From: Eumeta japonica
Taxonomy: Eukaryota; Arthropoda; Insecta; Lepidoptera; Psychidae
NCBI GenBank assembly: GCA_005406025.1
Contig: BGZK01000020.1
Coordinates: 1,107,554-1,171,553, forward strand
Direction: 5' to 3'
DNA length: 64,000 bases
Positions 11,990-24,533 of this stretch are shown one piece after another. The translations under genes were made by a program, and so were the position numbers. The notes beneath the pieces are model-generated. The model saw only the letters and a list, made by a program, of their open reading frames with translations. It was not told where the DNA came from and made no database searches. How positions within the stretch are numbered: position 1 is the first letter of the stretch; each line of letters begins with the position of its first letter.

Positions 11990-13205
11990 TCTATAAAGTC
12001 TAGGAAAAACTTTTTTTCGTATTTAATATATATATATCCAAAATAATTTTTCATTATTTTATACTTATATTTAACTATTATCTATTTATATGAATTTTAT
12101 TCAGAAAATTGATGTCATTTTGTAGGTAGTGACATAATTCCATGGCTGTAGAAATTTTGGGACTTCTGATCAAAAAATTGTGGCAAGTAGTTTTGGCAAT
12201 CCTCTATCGATGTTAACCTAACACTACCTAAAGAATTGTGAAGAGAGCGAAACAGGTGAATACCTAAAGGTGTAAAGTCAGGGCTATATGGTGGATGTAT
12301 TAATACTTTCCAACCAAATCTGTCTCTCAATATTTCCTAAGTGGCTAACGATGTGTCTGGTCTGGCGTTGTTATGGTGAAAAACATACACTTTTCAATGA
12401 TCGATTCCAGTCGTTTTTTTCTCTACGCGGTTGATGCAAGTTGATGATTTGCCCGGCGCTAAAAGCTCATAATGAATAACGCCCTCCCAATCCCACCATA
12501 CACATAGCATCAACTGATTGCGAGTTAATCCGGGTTTCACTATAATCTGCGGAGCTTGCTTGCCTTTAGGCCGTGAAACTATATAGTACTTCCTTGTCGT
12601 AGGTAATACATTTTTCATCAATCTTTTCAAAAACGGTTCGGTTTCATTACGGATAAATAAAGAATCGCAAATGATTCATTAGATTTATTTCAGTGAGCTT
12701 GTGTGGGACTCAACTATTAAGTTTTTTTATATATCCACCTTTTTGCAAATGAATTAACATAGTTTCTTGGTCAATCTCCAGTTTTTAAGCTACATCGTAA
12801 GAACTAATATGCCGATCTGGCACTACTTGATCCAAATGGCATCAACTTTATCTATATCAAGTCGACCAGAGCGAGGTTCATTTTTGACATCAAAATTACC
12901 GGACTGCAAGCGCTTGACCCAGTTTTATCCTACTCTTACCGACACTGCATTAAGTCCATAAAAGTCGCAAATTTTTTTCGCGACATGTGTCGCATTTTTC
13001 CCTTTTTGTAATAATACTTCAAAATATATTGAATTTCTACGTTAAATTCACTCATTTTGTTGGACAGAAAAACAATAGAAAAATGGCGTGATATCGTTTT
13101 TACTTTTTGATATATTTTTTAATGTCATCTATTTAATGGTATCAAAACCAGCCAGATACAAAGAATACAACCAAAGAGATTTTACTGAAACTTTTTACTT
13201 ATAAA
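11990..13205 (-). mobile_element. mariner (cecropia-type) DNA transposon, inactive
   Basis: The interior encodes a broken mariner transposase (see 12115-13055). About 1.2 kb agrees with the ~1.25-1.3 kb usual for mariners. The ends are approximate. A left edge containing CTATAAAGTCTAGGAAAAAC (11991-12010) and a right edge whose complement reads TTATAAGTAAAAAGTTTC (about 13188-13205) are weakly similar inverted repeats. A clear TA target duplication could not be fixed. Confidence 0.75.
12115..13055 (-). pseudogene. mariner transposase pseudogene
   Basis: A mariner transposase would cut and paste the element through a D,D34D catalytic domain after binding its terminal repeats. The start MSEFNVEIQYILKYYYKKGK (from 13055) and the HTH-like segment SVRVG-stop-NWVKRLQSG are typical of the cecropia subgroup. 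The first catalytic Asp survives within DEKCITYD in one frame. The second motif reads HHNNARPD, so Asp has become Asn. The third reads HPPYSPDFTPLGIHLF, where the expected Asp position is Gly. There are in-frame stops in the HTH region and around 12,680-12,850, several frameshifts, and the conserved Trp after LPTK is a stop. It is clearly dead; family-level identification is firm. Confidence 0.9.
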
Positions 13206-13359
13206 ATATGAAAAGAAAAATACCCCGATAAATATAACAATAATTATTATACGTGTAGACGTCCTATAACGGCAAGTTTTTTAATGTCTAAACACGTTCA
13301 AAATGAACGATACGATACGATACGAATTGATGATGCGATTATGTTTTAAAACATTCAAT

Positions 13360-13620
13360 ACTAGCTTTCCGCCCACGGCTTAACCTGCGTAGCAATATAA
13401 TGTATTCCTTTATCTTTTATATCGAAAGACCTTATTGACAATTCCAGCCCCGTTCCCTCTTTCAATTGTGGTTCCGGTGCTGTTTTTAATTTGGATCGGG
13501 ATCACGCTCTTGATTCTAACGCTGATCCGATATTTGGTTTCGGCCCCAGTCCTCAATTCTGGTCCGGGCCTGGCCGCCAAATTTGCTTCCCGCTGCGCTT
13601 TCAATTCTCATACCACTCAT
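13360..13620 (-). mobile_element. Helitron-like remnant, reverse orientation, with hexamer array
   Basis: The left edge ACTAGCTTTCCGCCCACGG (13360-13378) is the reverse complement of a CCGTGGGCGGAAAGCTAG|T terminus. The adjoining 13440-13600 is a degenerate C/T-rich hexamer array, the complement of the G/A-rich arrays at 2957, 11155 and elsewhere. Array and terminus have the same relative orientation as in the forward copies, which supports a single element family. No coding capacity remains. Confidence 0.5.
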
Positions 13621-13729
13621 AGTTCAAATTTTTATGAAGCCCGGACAAGTACTACTGTCAATATAATACTATCTACTGTCAAAATATAAGCTGTATCACT
13701 CTGTCATAGTATGGCTTTCTATGCACTGA

Positions 13730-13935
13730 GAGAAAAAAATAGTGAAATACATTTACACTTACTAAAATACGAGTAATTGCCATGACAACAAAAGTTTTGT
13801 AAAAACTACAAATCCGGTTTAGTAATTCCATTTACTCATTTTTAGTATCTAGTTTTGTAATTACCAAAACGATGACGTCACGAATCTTTGTTTTCATTAC
13901 AAAATCTTTTGTAATTCCAAGTAGTTTGTGTACTG
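13730..13935. repeat. candidate repeat block with GTAATT(A/C)C words and a CRE
   Basis: GTAATTGCC, GTAATTCCA, GTAATTACC and GTAATTCCA recur at about 13772, 13822, 13857 and 13911. A TGACGTCA octamer lies at 13873-13880. It could be a small MITE-like element or a regulatory block; the evidence is only the repeated words. Confidence 0.25.
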
Positions 13936-14639
13936 TTTGAGTACTGCGCGTTTTATTTTCTAGTATGGATTTTTAACAATTAATATGTTATTTTGTAATT
14001 TCTGATGTGGCTTATTAATATTAAGTATTTCATTTTGAAATGCCAACTACTTAATTATTAGAATTCAATATTACATTTTGCTTATAATACATACGTAGTT
14101 ATAATACTTGATACGAAGCTTTATATTTCATGTTACACAATCATAAGTATTATAAGCTGTCATAAAATGGATTTATTAAACTTAATGAGTATTAGAAAAT
14201 ATGTTGCAGAAATATAAAAAGTTGCCTTAAAAATATAATTTATACATACAATAAATTACAAAATATAGCTTTTAATATAATAATTACTTAATCGGAAATA
14301 TAAAGCTTGGTATTAAGTATTAGGTACACCTGCATATACAAAATGGCAAAACTTTTACCATTCAGATAATTTCAAAATTATCTGAAAAGTTTAATTCATC
14401 CGAGCAAAAAATAAATAGCGTGTAAAACAATTTCCTAAGCGAGTAAAGTGGCAGTCCAACTAAAGGGTGTAATCTTCATCCGGCTACCGGTAGAGAGTTA
14501 CGTCACGAGCTTAGCGTCTATTTATTTACATAGTTTCAATGCAATAAAAATGTTTAATTTTACATTACAAAACATTGAACAACTGTAACGCAACGATCGC
14601 AACTGTGGAGTGATAAATTATTACGAAAAATATTCACCA
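13936..14639. other. AT-rich non-coding stretch
   Basis: No gene. A 12-bp perfect inverted repeat (TTCAGATAATTT / AAATTATCTGAA) lies at 14361-14386. Confidence 0.35.
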
Positions 14640-15000
14640 AAAACAACGTCCCGAATACATTCGGCGCGAAATATTAATTAAAAGCGCTCCGCGTACACGT
14701 TCAAAATACACACCTATAATGAACTAATAAAAATATTTGCGTGCATGCCAAGAATCCTAAACGCGAATCTCGCCCGACACGCCCCGATAAGATCTCGGCA
14801 AGTTTGTTTATAGACGTAAACCCGCCGCTCGATTAACCCGCGACGCCCGCTAACCGGCGGTCCGACGCCCGCGACGCGAATTACGACAGCCGTGCGACCG
14901 TCCGCGGCGAGGTGTGCGCGCACGCCGCCGTGCCGTAACGGCGCGTATTAAACACTGTTCTTGTCAAAACTACGGGGTCGAATCGCCTATTAGTTCACGT
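14640..15000. other. CpG-dense block, candidate regulatory DNA
   Basis: A long CpG-dense patch in AT-rich surroundings. Reading frames are Arg/Ala/Gly-rich shadows with no domain. Such islands can be conserved cis-regulatory elements; this needs alignment to other Lepidoptera. Confidence 0.3.
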
Positions 15001-16920
15001 TTCGTGATGACATACCGTAAATTATCCGGGAGGAGTGTGTTTGTTGTGAGAATTAAATGTGGGTCGGATTGTTACGAAGTTTAGTGGGATAAATAAGCGG
15101 ATGGGACATTTTCACGTTTTACGATCCGGTACGATTGTCACTTCTTTCATAATCTGTACGTGATTTGTTGATTTTTTAAACTGTTCCCCGCGGCGTATAA
15201 AGCTTTAGTACGCGACGGGAAACTTGCGTCGTAGACTTATAATTTAATTTATTTTTAGAGTTTAGGTTGAAATTGTGGTATTATTTAGAAAAAAGTAATA
15301 AAATTTTATATGAATTTCTAAATCGCATCGACACCAACCCGCACCGAACCAGAGCGAGATCTGAAATAATAACTTGTGATGGGGCGTGTCTCATTATGAC
15401 TCACAAATTTCGATAATGTAATTTTATATTTATAATTAAATGTTCTCGTATATTTTAATTAAATGTGGCATATAAATTTTTGAAATTAGGCATACTTAAA
15501 TAAAAAAAAACAAAGACTATTGAAAATATTAATCAAACCGTTAAACAAAATCCAATCTATTACTATTACCTAGACTTATTAAAAGATTAAATATTAATCT
15601 GAAAATCTAATAAACTTTGTGTGTATTGATTGAGCAAACTGAATATTAATTTTTGCAGTTTTTCATAGACTGAAAAGTTAAGGGTCGGATGTGAGAATTA
15701 AAGATCGTAACTGAGAATGCGCAATAGACATCTTATTTCGTTGTTTTTTTATGAAATATTCGCGCATGATTATGCCCAAATTTTTTATAATCTTTGCTTC
15801 TTGTATTTTTGTGTATTTCTCGAAAGTCCGATAAGAAGTTACAATTATATCCTAATAAGAATTATGAAGAAGAACTCAAGGTATAACGAATTTTAGCAGA
15901 TGACGGCAGCAGTATAACGAGCATTTAGACAAGCTGAAGAAATATTTTTTAAATGGCTTATTGTCTCGTTATGAAAAATCCTATAAGTGCAATTTCCTCT
16001 CATGTTTTACAATGAATAATAGAAAATGTATCTTAGGCCGTCCTTAAGTTCATATTATTTACTAGATCGCTGATGAGTTTTTCTCCGTATGTTAAAAATT
16101 GATCTTTGACTGTTTGAAAAGGAAAGTTGTTAAAAATTTTAAACATCCATAAAATTGTTCGATGAAATTTATATTTCTTAACATTGCTTTGCTTTCTTCT
16201 AACATTTTTTTTTTTTCCAATTAAAATCGAATTTTGGTTCTTGAATAATTTATTCACATAATTTTAGTACGTATATTTTATACGAAAAAAAAGTTTTTCT
16301 TTATAAAACAAATTTGTCAAAAAAAAAAGTACAAACCGTCTTCAAAAATCTCTTTAAATAATTGTTTAAACAGACTTCAAAAACTACTAATTAGTATTTT
16401 TAGAGTCGATTCCAGCTAAAAATAAATGGGACACAGTTCTATCCCCTAAGAGGATTTTTTTTGCCTAGATATTTAATGTTTCATATTTATAGAATATATG
16501 TTAATTTGCTTTGCTTCAGCTAGTCCTTTTTTAAATTATTTTAAAAATATATTTAAATAGGTTTTTGAAGGCAGTTTTTTATCGAAAAACGTATTTTATT
16601 GCACATATTTCAGTAATCGAATAATCATAACTTTATAATTCATCTAGCTACTTTAAATGTGCATTAAGTCATGATTAATAAAATTGACCAGGCGTTTCCT
16701 TTACTTTTTGTACGGACTAAGTGGAGAATCAATTCTGATCCCACATTTATTGTCCATAAGATTCCAGTATCTTTTCATTCTTAGTTGAAGTGCAACTACA
16801 AAATTATTTTTATATGAACCATATTAATTATACTTATTCCTTATAATATAGAAGTTCTACAATACAGATAGATCATATTTTCATTCGCTTCCACATTAAA
16901 TCAACTCACTCTGTTTCTAC
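15001..16920. other. AT-rich non-coding stretch
   Basis: No gene or transposon edge recognised. Frames are Lys/Asn/Phe-rich chance frames. Confidence 0.4.
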
Positions 16921-16930
16921 CGTCATCACA

Positions 16931-16960
16931 AAGTGTTCCAGAGTGTTCCAGAGTGTTCCT
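16931..16960. repeat. 10-bp tandem repeat, three units
   Basis: (A/G)AGTGTTCC(A/T) occurs three times in succession. Confidence 0.8.
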
Positions 16961-16996
16961 TCCAATATTGTCACTTTGGAATTATATAAATGAATG

Positions 16997-17040
16997 AGCG
17001 TACAATGTCCGTTATATATATATAACGGACATTGTACGCT
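16997..17040. repeat. perfect 44-bp palindrome
   Basis: AGCGTACAATGTCCGTTATA (16997-17016) followed by TA is mirrored exactly by its reverse complement with no spacer. The two 22-bp arms contain non-AT sequence (GTACAATGTCCG), so this is not merely an AT run. Confidence 0.95.
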
Positions 17041-17754
17041 AAAATATATACATATATATTTTAGGCAATGGGCATTTTAGGCAATATTAAGTAAGTAGTA
17101 GAGACGTCCAGCGTACATCCTGAAAATATGACGTCACGTATCGGTGACAACAACCCATTATTTCGCGGAGACGACGCGCAGGCATCGCAGATCACTTACT
17201 TCTCTCGAAAACGCCGATAAACAATCGTCAGACGTTAGAGCAAATAGCGCCTCTTAAGAACCCGAAACGCTGTCGTGATAGTACGCGCAGTGACGTATTC
17301 ACGCCAGGGCACCGCTCGAAGGGATTACGAGCGTGTCCGAGCATTGTAATGAAATGTAAACGAGGCTATTCGTAAGAATGGGAGGACGGCCCTATCGATC
17401 TTTTTATGTTTTCCTCGTTCTATTTTTTTTTCTTTTTTTCCGCTACGAATATAAATAGAAAAAAAAAAACTGAAATTCCAAAATTGAAACAGTATCTGGC
17501 TGTCCGTCACGAGTAGATATACACGCTCTTAATTGGTGTAACGCTTGACCTGGATAGCCGTTTCCTGCGTGTAGAAATCTAGGATGTGAATAAAAATATC
17601 ATCGAGATAGGGAACTAATTATAGAAGAAAACCATAGCGGAAATTTTATTTTATGTAGGGTGAATCAACTTTATGAGATTAGTGCAGGCTGCGATATTTA
17701 TTGTCGGACAAATTATTATAATGCTAAAGTACTTGTAAAAATTAGGAAGACTTG
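17041..17754. other. non-coding stretch with CpG-rich segment and a CRE
   Basis: 17105-17335 is CpG-richer than its surroundings and contains TGACGTCA at 17129-17136. No gene is recognised. Confidence 0.3.
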
Positions 17755-17760
17755 TTATCA

Positions 17761-17800
17761 GGATCGAGGAGCAGGGTCGGAGCCAGAGTTGGAGTCGGTT
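17761..17800 (+). repeat. degenerate hexamer array fragment
   Basis: GGATCGAGG, GGGTCGGAG and GGAGTCGG words with ~6-bp phasing, the same type and strand polarity as the array at 11155-11300. No terminus was found nearby. Confidence 0.4.
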
Positions 17801-20800
17801 AAACTAATACTACCTCAAATGTTACTTTCTGTTTAGTGTCGTATTTCATGATGGAAAATACGAAACCCCATAACATCATTTCATTCATATGTTTGCATCT
17901 ACGTGTTCATCTGTAACGGTCCTTTCATAACAACTTGTGCATAAATTTAAAACTATTAACGATTTCAGCGATCTATGGCCTCAAACTGCCAGTACGAAGT
18001 CGTTATTCACAAAAATAAAGTTTCTAATTTAATCCAATTAAAAGATAAATTCTCGAAATATATTTTCGGAATAATATTGAATTGAATAATAAATCTCATT
18101 TATATTTACGGTAACCTATAAAACAGAAATTTTTCACACTAAATGTTTTCACACTAAAAAAATAAATACGAAAATAATTCATTTTAAATTCCGTGTGGCA
18201 TTATTACTGGACAAACTTATATTTGCGGTCAATGTACCAGGATAACAACCGCGTAATAAAAGTTTGTTACCTCCTCGTTTTAGGTTTCGTATCTCAAGAG
18301 GATGCCTTAAGACCACTTCGTTGTCCGTCAATCTATCTGTGTGCCTGTCAAAGCTCTTTGCCTCAGGAATTCGTAAAGGTATGTATTAAGTGAATATTAA
18401 TACAAAAATACGAAAGTTACGGTACTCTGAATCTGAAGAAAGTTGAAGCTTTTAAATCATAGAAATAAAATAGATGCATGGACATTTTTGTCGCATATTT
18501 TCACACTCGCAAATAAACTAGAACCTTATACGATCGATCTACTTCTCACTGACTTGGAATCATGAAATTTAGCAAAAATCAAGGACTCACAAGTAATAAT
18601 ATAACTGAAAATCGTTAATTTGTAGTTATATTATAAAAATAACAAACGTTTATCATTACAAATTGACACGGAGCATGGACCGTGATGCACACTGATATAG
18701 GTGACGAAATTTTTACTTCTCCGCTATAGAAATCTAACATTACCGAAAATTCGGACTTTTACCTTGATTTAAGTCCTATTTGCACTTATACAGTTTAATT
18801 ATTGCATGAAACCCTCATCGTGAATATATCTTGCTTTAATGAATTTTTTTTCTAGATCTATTTTGCGTCTCATCGGCGCCCTAGCGTTTTAATTGTGCTG
18901 ATAATATTGTTAGTCTTATATATTGTAGATAAAAGAGATAGCCGTTTGGCGGGATACCAGATAAAGGATATCCGGTTATCGAAAACCTAAGCAAGTGTTA
19001 TTTTTTTATTTATCTTAGCTATCAATAAAACTGATACAACTTTGTAAGTTTCGTGTCAATTCAGCACTTCATCAAGAATCCTGAGAGTGTAGTGATTTCT
19101 CGCATGAATTTCCATAAAGGAACAATGCATATAATAGAATGTGACATTAATTTATATCAGAAGTCAGTGCAAATTCATCGTGATCGTGACTCTTTAGTTG
19201 ATGGTCAGTTAATACTGCATACTAATCATATTTAATAAACTTTACCAAAATTTATCTTCCAGCACCCTACAGTAGTGTACAAAGCGAAAGACTTTTTCTG
19301 AAACTGGTCTATGAAGACGAGCTAAACAATTTGCTACCACTTAATGCAGAGAAATTGTTAATCATTCACCGTAATTTGTCCTTAGTACAGAAACAACTAT
19401 TTCTTTTTGTATTGTGAAATGTAAATATAGCGATTAAATTTGCTGTGTGAATTAAATAAAATACATTTTACACTTCGTATTTTTTGAAATCAAGTATAAG
19501 CGGCCGGATACACGCTGATTATCCAGAATCCAGCCGGATTGTAAATTTGAGCCGTCAACCGGTGGAAATAAAAAATTTGTCTCAGGGCAGTACGAAGAGG
19601 AGAGCCCCGGTCTCTGGCTACCTTACCCATCTTTCTAACAAATTACTACAGAAAAATAAGCGTAGGTTTATATACGCGCTTCAAAGAAAATCACAAAGTG
19701 AACTCTTCAGTATCCAATGTATACGCGTGTGCCCAGTTTTTGTTGGCCGATTCCATTCACTTTCTTAGCATGATTCACGATCGCGATGAAAACCGAAGGC
19801 CAAATATTAAAATAAACCATTAATTTGGGCCAGGACAAAGACATCGCATGTAAACAAGCTTGCGGCGCGCGTTTACAGCGGATCATCTAAATAGCTACTA
19901 AATTTCAGCGATCTGGGCGTGTACATCCGATGCGAATTACTTTATACACGTGCCCGTGGGCGTGTGTCGATCTTTGTCTTAATGCGGATCCCATCGTTAA
20001 TTCGATCTCGGTACATTAGGGGAACAAAGAACTAATGCTAAAAGCTTCACTCGCGCAGTACCGGGGAGCGACTTCTCTGCTTTTGATATTCCCGAGAGTG
20101 AACTCATAAAAATTCGTTTTATACGTTTTAGTCGAAATTTTATTTAAGGGGATACCGTAATACTTTTTCTCCTTTCACGAAGAATACAGGGTAAAAATTC
20201 CCAAGCGTAGGCACTTATGCGTCCGTGTGAGCAGATAGTGAGGAGTTAAAAGTAGCTCGAAATTTTCCACGGCTTCGTCTAAAACGGCTAGCTGCCATGG
20301 TAGCGCCGTTGGCGCGTGAGTACTTTACGGGTGTTTTTTAAGAAACCATGCCTGCAAAGAAGGTCAAGAGTCGATACAAGTCGCGACCTTAGGAATTACG
20401 CCGACGGCGCAAGAAACGCTTCGACAATATGACCTTTTTAGGTCGTAACAGCAGGGTGACTCTTACTTTTGTTCCTCGAAAATCTTCTATATCCGGTGCC
20501 TTTCGAGCCTCACAGGGTGGATGAATATTCTACAACATACAGTGACCTTCTGACTAAATACTGAAGGGGGGAGGTACTTCGTAAAAGACACCTAAATGAT
20601 GAATGCGTTTGAGGGACTAGCTGCAATGTTTTAAGCACCCTCTGATGCGTTTTTCTTGTATAATGATAATAGGGAATTCCAAAACCCTTTAAAATTTAGA
20701 GTTTCTAACACACCACGGTTTTATATACTTGTTTTTTTTTCTACTAAATTCGTTATGTAATACTTGGAGGCTGATAGTGCCGTTGAAATGGAATGACGAT

Positions 20801-22557
20801 GTAATGGTATAATATAATAATACGGCCGAATACATGTAATACATAAAAACAGAAATTTTACTTTATCTGTCTATTATAGCCGTTTAAACGTAGTATGTAA
20901 ACTAAACTAGTATCTTAATATAGTTGATGTTAATTCGGAGTGGAGGTTAATTAAAAGTAATACCAAATATCTTTAGTTATTCTATTAGGAAATAGTAGCA
21001 CTCAGTGTACGAACAGCGAAAGCATTGTATTGGAAAACTTGTAATTTTCTATGTTGTAATGTAAATTCGTTACTGCTGATTATTTTAGATTTGTCGGCAT
21101 CAGTGTTATAAATAATATTGACACTTCGTCGATTACACTCTAAAAGAGAGGTATTATATCTTGATACTTTGTACATATGGACATTCCCAAAGTTCCCGAT
21201 AAGACATTCACAAAAGATATTTTGTGTAGATGCAATGTATAAGTCGATAGAGTAGAACTCTGAGACATTACGTCCTTGTGCGTTTTTTCTAAGAGTTACT
21301 ATTCCAAGCTAATACTAAAATATCTTTTACTAATGTAGCTATGTTTTGTGTGGATTAGACAATATGAGTGATTTAAAACATAGAACTCGTGTACTGGACA
21401 TGCACGCTATTCTCTATCGAAGCGAAAAGTTTATTGGAGGCACGAGTCTTGAGGACGAAATCAAAATTATAGATTTATACTATGATTTTCTCTTTGTAAA
21501 TAATAGTTTAAATGAACTTGGAATTTTATTCAAATAGTTCAGAACACTGATAAGTTTTGCAGACAGTTGGGAGTTCGCGTTGTTTTCCCGGCTTTAAAGT
21601 ATTTAACTTTAAGCAGTACTTAAAGTTGTTAAATTTCGAAGTAGACAACAATTCACGAGACTCTCATTTAAGATACAAGACCGATAAAGACATTAACATT
21701 AGACGAGCTTTTAATAGCTACGTATCACTTGTGTCGTTCGTATACACAGTAGGTACCTGTCGGATTTTAAAGTTCTGCTGTGAAGAGCTTACTCGTCGCA
21801 CTTGACCATTTTCCTGTAACCTTTGCGACCTGGTATGATCTACTTCAAGAAGGTGTTGTTGTTAGTTGTCATTATAGATTTTTGCATGTGCGTGTCAGCT
21901 GACACTAATGCATAATAAATAACGCAATTACAAAATAGATAAATATTAGCATCAAAGGCGATTACGTAAAACGAGGATCCAATTCAATAAAATGAAGGGA
22001 TTATTAAGTGTTTTTTTTTTAATAAAATGTTAATTCGTTAGCAAAAGCTTAACGAATGATCGTTCAATTAATGTTAAAGAAATATCGGTCAAAGGTTTCC
22101 TATCACGTGTTAACTCTTCCGAAAACCCGGATCTTTCTTGAAATAAATTAACTTTTCAACGTGTCATTGTATTTATATACAAAAAAAAACTTAATTTTTT
22201 ACAGAATAACTTTCTTAGTAAGCCCCTTAACTAATTTTCGCTGTTTGAATATCATTGCTTGTGTCAGTTAGTTTGTGTGCCAAAGCTAAATCCATTCAAC
22301 TCTGATGCTCATATTTTTTTCAGACAGTTATGATAAATATTATTGTATTCAAATAAGCATAAAGGCCGAACACCGCGGTTGAGTATGGTAAAATTTAATT
22401 TCTTCTTTTTATAATTTCTGATTGACGTGTTGATGATATGTCGAACCAAAAAATATTACAGAAATCAGTACCTTATTTTAAAATAAAGTATACGATGTAT
22501 ACATAAGGCGATACTCGTTCGACAGAAATTAAAAGATACCATGAAAAACTTTAGATG

Positions 22558-22560
<3 letters not shown>
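17801..22560. other. long non-coding stretch
   Basis: No recognisable gene, RNA gene or complete transposon in about 4.7 kb. A CpG-richer zone lies at 19,850-20,560, with Arg-rich shadow frames. Frames of 60-94 codons at 19484, 21346 and 21557 have no motif I recognise. Confidence 0.35.

Positions 22561-22605
<45 letters not shown>
22561..22605. repeat. (AT)n microsatellite
   Basis: An uninterrupted AT dinucleotide run of about 22 units. Confidence 0.97.
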
Positions 22606-22609
<4 letters not shown>

Positions 22610-22689
22610 ATAAAACAGTAGAAAGAAAAAAACTGTACATTAAAGATATTTAAGAAAAACTACTCTGAATGTTATTATAAACGTAATGC

Positions 22690-23045
22690 AATGGTTTTTA
22701 ATTTTGTGTGTATCTGTCTGTATAGTTGTTTGCGGACACCGAAAGAACCACTGAATAGGATTCGATAAAATTTTGTCAAATCAATCAATCAAAAAATAGC
22801 CTTATTTCGTAGCCAATAGAAATTATACTCGTAATGCGTCATAAAGTATGGTAATATCTTAGAATAACAATATATAGGACAGTTTTTAACCACTTCCGTC
22901 CTTGTTGTTTTTTTTACATTGTGTCTATGTGTAACAGAAACGGAATCTAAATCAATACTACAAACGGAATCAAAACCGGAGATGGGATTGGAATAGAAAG
23001 CAAGAACGAAACCGGGTTCACGGTTGACAACGTGACCAATCAATA
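22690..23045 (+). mobile_element. Helitron-like remnant with hexamer array, no terminus
   Basis: GTGTGTATCTGTCTGTATAG followed by GTTTGCGGACACCGAAAGAA (22705-22749) resembles the left part of dispersed lepidopteran repeats. 22935-23020 is a G/A-rich degenerate hexamer array (ACGGAATC, ACCGGAG, AACGAAACCGGG) in the forward polarity. The right CTAG|T end is not visible, so the end is either lost or diverged. Confidence 0.35.
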
Positions 23046-23797
23046 AGAGATGTAGGTATTCATTCTAGGAATGTGGAGGCGGGCGTATCAAACATGTCAA
23101 AATTGATTTTTTGGACAACTATTAGCAGTAGCCAATATATTTAGTTGGGTTGATTGGCCTTGAGATTTCAAGTAGTTTAGAGGACAACGTCGCAGATGAC
23201 GCGGCCAACATAAGGGTTGTTTGGTTTGCATTAATACGAAATTCTTAAGAAAATATCACATTGTTTGTATTAAATTCTTGAATTATGGTAATTTAAATCT
23301 AACAAAATGATAAAATTGTTATTGGAAAATAATACTTATAAATACCATTAAATGTACCTTTCAGAGGTCATCGCTTCAGAATTCCAATCGTAACCACATA
23401 ACAAGTTTCACAAGCGACCTCTCTGAATTAATGTGCTTTAAATGTTACTTTAGCAAAAGTCGATGACATTTCCAGATAAATGAGTAAGTATTCGACTAGT
23501 TTTATTACTTTTGTTAAAGTTATTTCTTTGTTTCAGTAAAAGAGAAGTAAATTCTTTCCTAGGTAACTGACTATAAGATTGATCGAAATATGAACGTTTT
23601 AAGTATAAAGAGAGAGTTTTTGAATTGTGACGTCAATCTGAAGTAACCCCATGTTGAATATATTATGTAACTAAATTTTTGTATAAAATAAGTACTAATT
23701 CTATTTTAAATGCATTAATAATACACACCTTACTTATAAATTTAGCAAAATGTAGTAGTTTTCTCTACCTTTCTCTCATGTGCATGTGCAAAAAATT
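23046..23797. other. AT-rich non-coding stretch
   Basis: No gene. A TGACGTCA octamer lies at 23628-23635. Confidence 0.35.
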
Positions 23798-23835
23798 AAA
23801 ATATTCTTTTAGTAATATTACTAAAAGAATATTTT
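23798..23835. repeat. perfect 38-bp palindrome
   Basis: AAAATATTCTTTTAGTAAT (23798-23816) is followed directly by its exact reverse complement (23817-23835). It is AT-rich but not a simple repeat. Confidence 0.95.
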
Positions 23836-24069
23836 TATTTTTTGTAAAATAATGAAAGATTCCCTCCTCCATATTAATTGTCTAACGCCACACTTAAAAT
23901 TTAAATAATTACGTCTCACCGTCATTACAAGAAGCACATATTGTATATCAGCCTACTTCTGAGTAGACTGTAGGCTTATTTCGGAAGCACGTTGTCGAAA
24001 TCTCCACGTTATCTGCCCGATTAAGCTAACACTAGCCTAAACTAACTCCACGCAATGACCTTATAGAAA

Positions 24070-24480
24070 TTATGCCATAGCGAACTCGATGCGAAAGCGA
24101 TACATACTTATAAGTTCGTTCGCGGATCTTTCACGCCCTTTTTGCGGGTGTAGGTGCGGGACGGATGACTTATTGATTGCCTCATGCCCGGGCGTCTTCT
24201 CGTCGGGGATGCGACTCCGACGGTCCAGTGGTGATGGCCCCATTTCGAGGGTCCAAATCTTGAAATTTCCCGAGTCAGCCGGAGATCCAGAGGAGTTGTC
24301 AGTGGATACACCGTCATCTCCCTCGACCGTCACGGCCGGCCCTGGGAGTGATGTCGAAGTGGTGGGTGTACCAGAGTAAAATGGATAGGATCGATAGCAA
24401 TACCACAACGACAACGTATTTTTAGCGTTGTCAGTTTTGTCGCATTTATGCGATTCTCTTAAATGAATACCGAGATTCAT
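24070..24480 (-). pseudogene. unidentified coding remnant, possibly LINE ORF1-type
   Basis: An open frame of 136 codons in an AT-rich region, with mixed codon use unlike the neighbouring chance frames. The N-terminal part, MNLGIHLRESHKCDK, resembles the C-terminal half of a C2H2-type finger (a Leu and H-x3-H arrangement). A WYCYRSYPF segment follows, similar to the start of another finger. The middle (residues ~38-75) is Ser/Thr/Pro/Asp-rich. Finger-bearing N-terminal regions of this sort occur in some non-LTR retrotransposons, so a broken ORF1 fragment is one reading. No reverse transcriptase is attached. It could also be an exon of an unknown gene or a chance frame. Confidence 0.3.
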
Positions 24481-24533
24481 AAAACGTTAAATAGAGCTAT
24501 TTTCATTATTGTTATATAGATTGAATATTACGC

